Below, piece by piece: positions 62,008 to 64,000 of a stretch of 64,000 nt of DNA. How positions within the stretch are numbered: position 1 is the stretch's first letter; each line of letters begins with the position of its first letter. The stretch covers positions 242,020 through 306,019 of the forward strand of contig NZ_SNZH01000003.1 in the NCBI RefSeq assembly GCF_004363655.1. The letters run 5' to 3'. This stretch comes from Tahibacter aquaticus (GTDB lineage Bacteria > Pseudomonadota > Gammaproteobacteria > Xanthomonadales > Rhodanobacteraceae). Under the pieces are notes generated by a model, which did not search any database, had not been told where the DNA came from, and saw nothing but the letters and a program-made list of their open reading frames with translations. The position numbers and the translations under genes were made by a program.

Positions 62008-63303
62008 GTGGCGTTGATTGGAAAGGTGCGCGCTTATCTCAAGGCCACCGTGCGGGACTATGAATGGCCCGCGGTCGTTATCGGATTCATCTATTTCTTC
62101 TGCCTGCTGGCGGCGTATTACGTCGTGCGGCCGGTGCGCGACCAATTGTCCGCCGCGGTCGGTTCGACCAACCTGCCGATCTTCTATATCGCCACGTTTA
62201 TCGTGACCTTTCTGCTCACGCCGGTTTTCGGTGCCCTGGCCGCGCGCTTTACGCGGCGACAGTTCGTGCCTGCCGTATATGGGTTCTTTCTGCTCTGTGT
62301 GCTCGGCTTCATTCCTCTTTTCCAGATGCAGGAAACGATCGGCGCGAAGGTGCTCGGGTCGGTGTTCTTCGTCTGGGTCAGCGTGTTCAATCTGCTGGTG
62401 GTGGCGCTGTTCTGGAGCCTGATGGCCGACGTGTTCGACCGTGAACAGGCGCGGCGGCTGTTTCCGCTGATCGGCGCCGGCGGCGCGCTGGGGGCGATCT
62501 TCGGCCCGCTGATGACCAAGCAGCTGGTCTTTCTGGTCGGCATCACCGGCTTGCTGATTATTTCGGCGCTGCTGCTGGCCGTCTGCATCGGCATGATCTA
62601 CCCGCTGTTCAACTGGTCGCGACGGCATCCGGTCGCGGGCGAGCCCGATCGCGACAAGCGCGTGATCGGCGGCAGTATCCTGGCAGGCCTGTTTGCCACG
62701 CTGCGCGAGCCGTTCCTGCGCAAGGTGGCCTTGCTGATGCTGCTCGGCGACGGCGTCGGCACCGTGGTCTACGCATTGGTAGCCGACTACAACGGTGCAG
62801 CCAATCTGACTGCTGCGGCGCGGATCAATTTCTCCGCCAGCCTGGATCTGGCCGCGAATTCGCTGCAGATCATTTTCCAGCTCGTCATCACGCGCGAGTT
62901 GCTGGTGCGCGTCGGTCCGATCGGGCCACTGGTGCTCGATGGCGTGATCAAGGCTTGCATGCTGCTCGGCCTGTTTGTGGTCGGTGGCGGCTGGATCGTC
63001 GTCGTGTCCATCGTCACGCGCGCCAGCGCGTACGGCATCTTCAAGCCCGCGGCCGATTCGCTCTACACCGAAGTGGATGCAGAAACGCGCTACAAGACCA
63101 AGAATTTCATCGATACCACGGTCTGGCGTTTCGGCGACGTGGTGGTCAACGTGGGCTTGAACAGCCTGCGTGGACTGGGCGTCGCCACCGGCGGGCTGGC
63201 CCTGATGGCCGCGGCCGCGGGTCTGACTTCGGCCTGGGTCGGCTGGCGCCTGGCGCGTTCGTTGCCGGTGTCCGCAAAGCAGGCCGGGGATCGTTCCAGT
63301 TAG
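62008..63303 (+). CDS. MFS/NTT-like membrane transporter
   Basis: Inner-membrane protein of 431 residues with about 12 helices. The opening motif (FFCLLAAYYVVRPVRDQLSA) and GALAARFTRRQFVP resemble ATP/ADP-type exchangers and MFS proteins annotated as such in Xanthomonadales. The start is GTG 62008. Its neighbour begins 78 bp downstream on the same strand. The substrate is unknown; nucleotide transport is a family hint only. Confidence 0.85.
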   Translation: MALIGKVRAYLKATVRDYEWPAVVIGFIYFFCLLAAYYVVRPVRDQLSAAVGSTNLPIFYIATFIVTFLLTPVFGALAARFTRRQFVPAVYGFFLLCVLGFIPLFQMQETIGAKVLGSVFFVWVSVFNLLVVALFWSLMADVFDREQARRLFPLIGAGGALGAIFGPLMTKQLVFLVGITGLLIISALLLAVCIGMIYPLFNWSRRHPVAGEPDRDKRVIGGSILAGLFATLREPFLRKVALLMLLGDGVGTVVYALVADYNGAANLTAAARINFSASLDLAANSLQIIFQLVITRELLVRVGPIGPLVLDGVIKACMLLGLFVVGGGWIVVVSIVTRASAYGIFKPAADSLYTEVDAETRYKTKNFIDTTVWRFGDVVVNVGLNSLRGLGVATGGLALMAAAAGLTSAWVGWRLARSLPVSAKQAGDRSS

Positions 63304-63381
63304 CTGCGCTGCGGCGCGCTAACCCTTTAGACTGATTGCCGTCGTTGCAGCAGTCCCTTCGTCGCGATCAGGGAGTCGGTC

Positions 63382-64000
63382 ATGCGTCGAGCTTTGCGTC
63401 TGTTGTTGCTGCTTTGCCTGGGTTTCGGCGCCGCTCAGGCGCAATCGCCGGCGCCCACGCCGTCTGCCGATACCATTCCCCCCGTGCTGCGCGACTGGCG
63501 CAGCTGGGTGCTGAAGAATCAGGAATTCCGCGCCTGCCCGTTGATTTCAGGCAGCGATGCGAACGAGGCCGGCAGTTATGTCTGCGCCTGGCCCGGGCGC
63601 CTGGGGCTGGATGCCGATGCCGCCGGGCTGCGGTTCGTGCAGCAGTGGCGGGTAGATACCCCGAGCTGGATAGGCCTGCCTGGCGATGCCGACAACTGGC
63701 CGCAGGACGTACAGGTCGACGGCCAGCCCGCCGCGGTGCTGGAACGCGAAGGCGAGCCGCAGTTGCGCCTGGGGCCGGGCGTACACCGCATCGAAGGTCG
63801 CATTTCCTGGGTGCAGCGCCCGCAGCAGCTGCAGGTGCCGCAGACCATTGCACTGGTCGACCTGCGCGTAGACGGCAAGCCGGTGCTGCCGCTGGAGCGC
63901 AACGGCGAGCAGCTCACCCTGGGGCGTGGCGAGGCGAGCGAGCCCCAGGCCGACGAAATCAGCATCGAAGTATTCCGCAAGCTCAGCGACGATATTCCGG
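63382..64000 (+). CDS. Secreted protein of unknown function, 3' end outside window
   Basis: The frame starts at ATG 63382, 7 bp after GGGAG, and stays open to the window edge (206 codons seen). Signal peptide LRLLLLLCLGFGAAQAQ; the mature N terminus has RDWRSWVLKNQEFRACPL and later beta-rich sequence (GPGVHRIEGRISWVQRPQQL). I do not recognise the family. It follows the transporter gene closely and may share its transcript. Confidence 0.75.
   Translation, partial: MRRALRLLLLLCLGFGAAQAQSPAPTPSADTIPPVLRDWRSWVLKNQEFRACPLISGSDANEAGSYVCAWPGRLGLDADAAGLRFVQQWRVDTPSWIGLPGDADNWPQDVQVDGQPAAVLEREGEPQLRLGPGVHRIEGRISWVQRPQQLQVPQTIALVDLRVDGKPVLPLERNGEQLTLGRGEASEPQADEISIEVFRKLSDDIP

Overview
The window is 64 kb of a GC-rich chromosome, almost certainly from a gammaproteobacterium of the Xanthomonadales, most like the Rhodanobacteraceae (Tahibacter, Dokdonella, Rudaea and relatives). 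The reasons are the codon bias, the mix of large secreted proteins and TonB-dependent systems, a C-terminal FADGFQ-type tail on a secreted glycosidase, a MetJ-type repressor, EmrE, QmcA/NfeD and GcvT/GcvH. The species call is inference. I see no rRNA, tRNA, CRISPR array, prophage or insertion sequence. Both window edges cut a gene.

Layout. 1-1.9 kb: end of an aldehyde dehydrogenase with its DUF779 partner. 2.5-5 kb: a Xre-type DNA-binding protein with an AT-hook tail, a sugar-epimerase-like oxidoreductase and an EmrE-type pump. 5.9-9.1 kb: three tandem genes for membrane-anchored Sel1/TPR-like proteins. 9.2-11.9 kb: PhzF-like protein, GH25 muramidase, Fur-controlled hemP and an unknown gene. 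12-14.4 kb: ECF sigma factor, anti-sigma-like membrane protein and double-PDZ protein in one operon. 14.5-22.3 kb: a MacAB-like efflux operon (adaptor, ATPase, two permeases) followed by an NtrC-type regulator and a histidine kinase. The operon is preceded by a near-consensus sigma-54 promoter and palindromic upstream sites, so the regulator probably controls it. 22.5-26.4 kb: transmembrane Ser/Thr kinase with a large extracytoplasmic helical part, overlapping a secreted partner gene.

26.5-31 kb: large secreted propeller protein and a FadL-type porin. 31-34.3 kb: QmcA/NfeD membrane pair, then gcvT and gcvH of the glycine cleavage system. 35 kb: MetJ fused to a histone-H1-like lysine/alanine tail. 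35.7-40.5 kb: SRPBCC/GyrI-like protein, GH44 glucanase and a TonB-family protein that shares a periplasmic motif with the kinase at 22.5 kb. 40.6-42.7 kb: GPP34 protein and a serine hydrolase. 43.4-50 kb: ToxR-like regulator with a TolB propeller, AraC regulator and TonB-dependent receptor. 50.2-53.4 kb: ArsR-type repressor with a clear operator, a cupin-DUF2867 fusion and a D-threonine-aldolase-like enzyme. 53.5-58.4 kb: broken remnant of a duplicated secreted protease, the intact protease, and a GMC oxidoreductase. 58.8-64 kb: delta-60-repeat protein, MOSC protein, MFS/NTT-like transporter and the start of a secreted protein.

The strongest leads for new biology are the sigma-54 efflux circuit, the MetJ-H1 fusion, the motif shared by the kinase and the TonB-family protein, the Fur-linked unknown gene next to hemP, the protease remnant and a 30-bp perfect inverted repeat between convergent genes.
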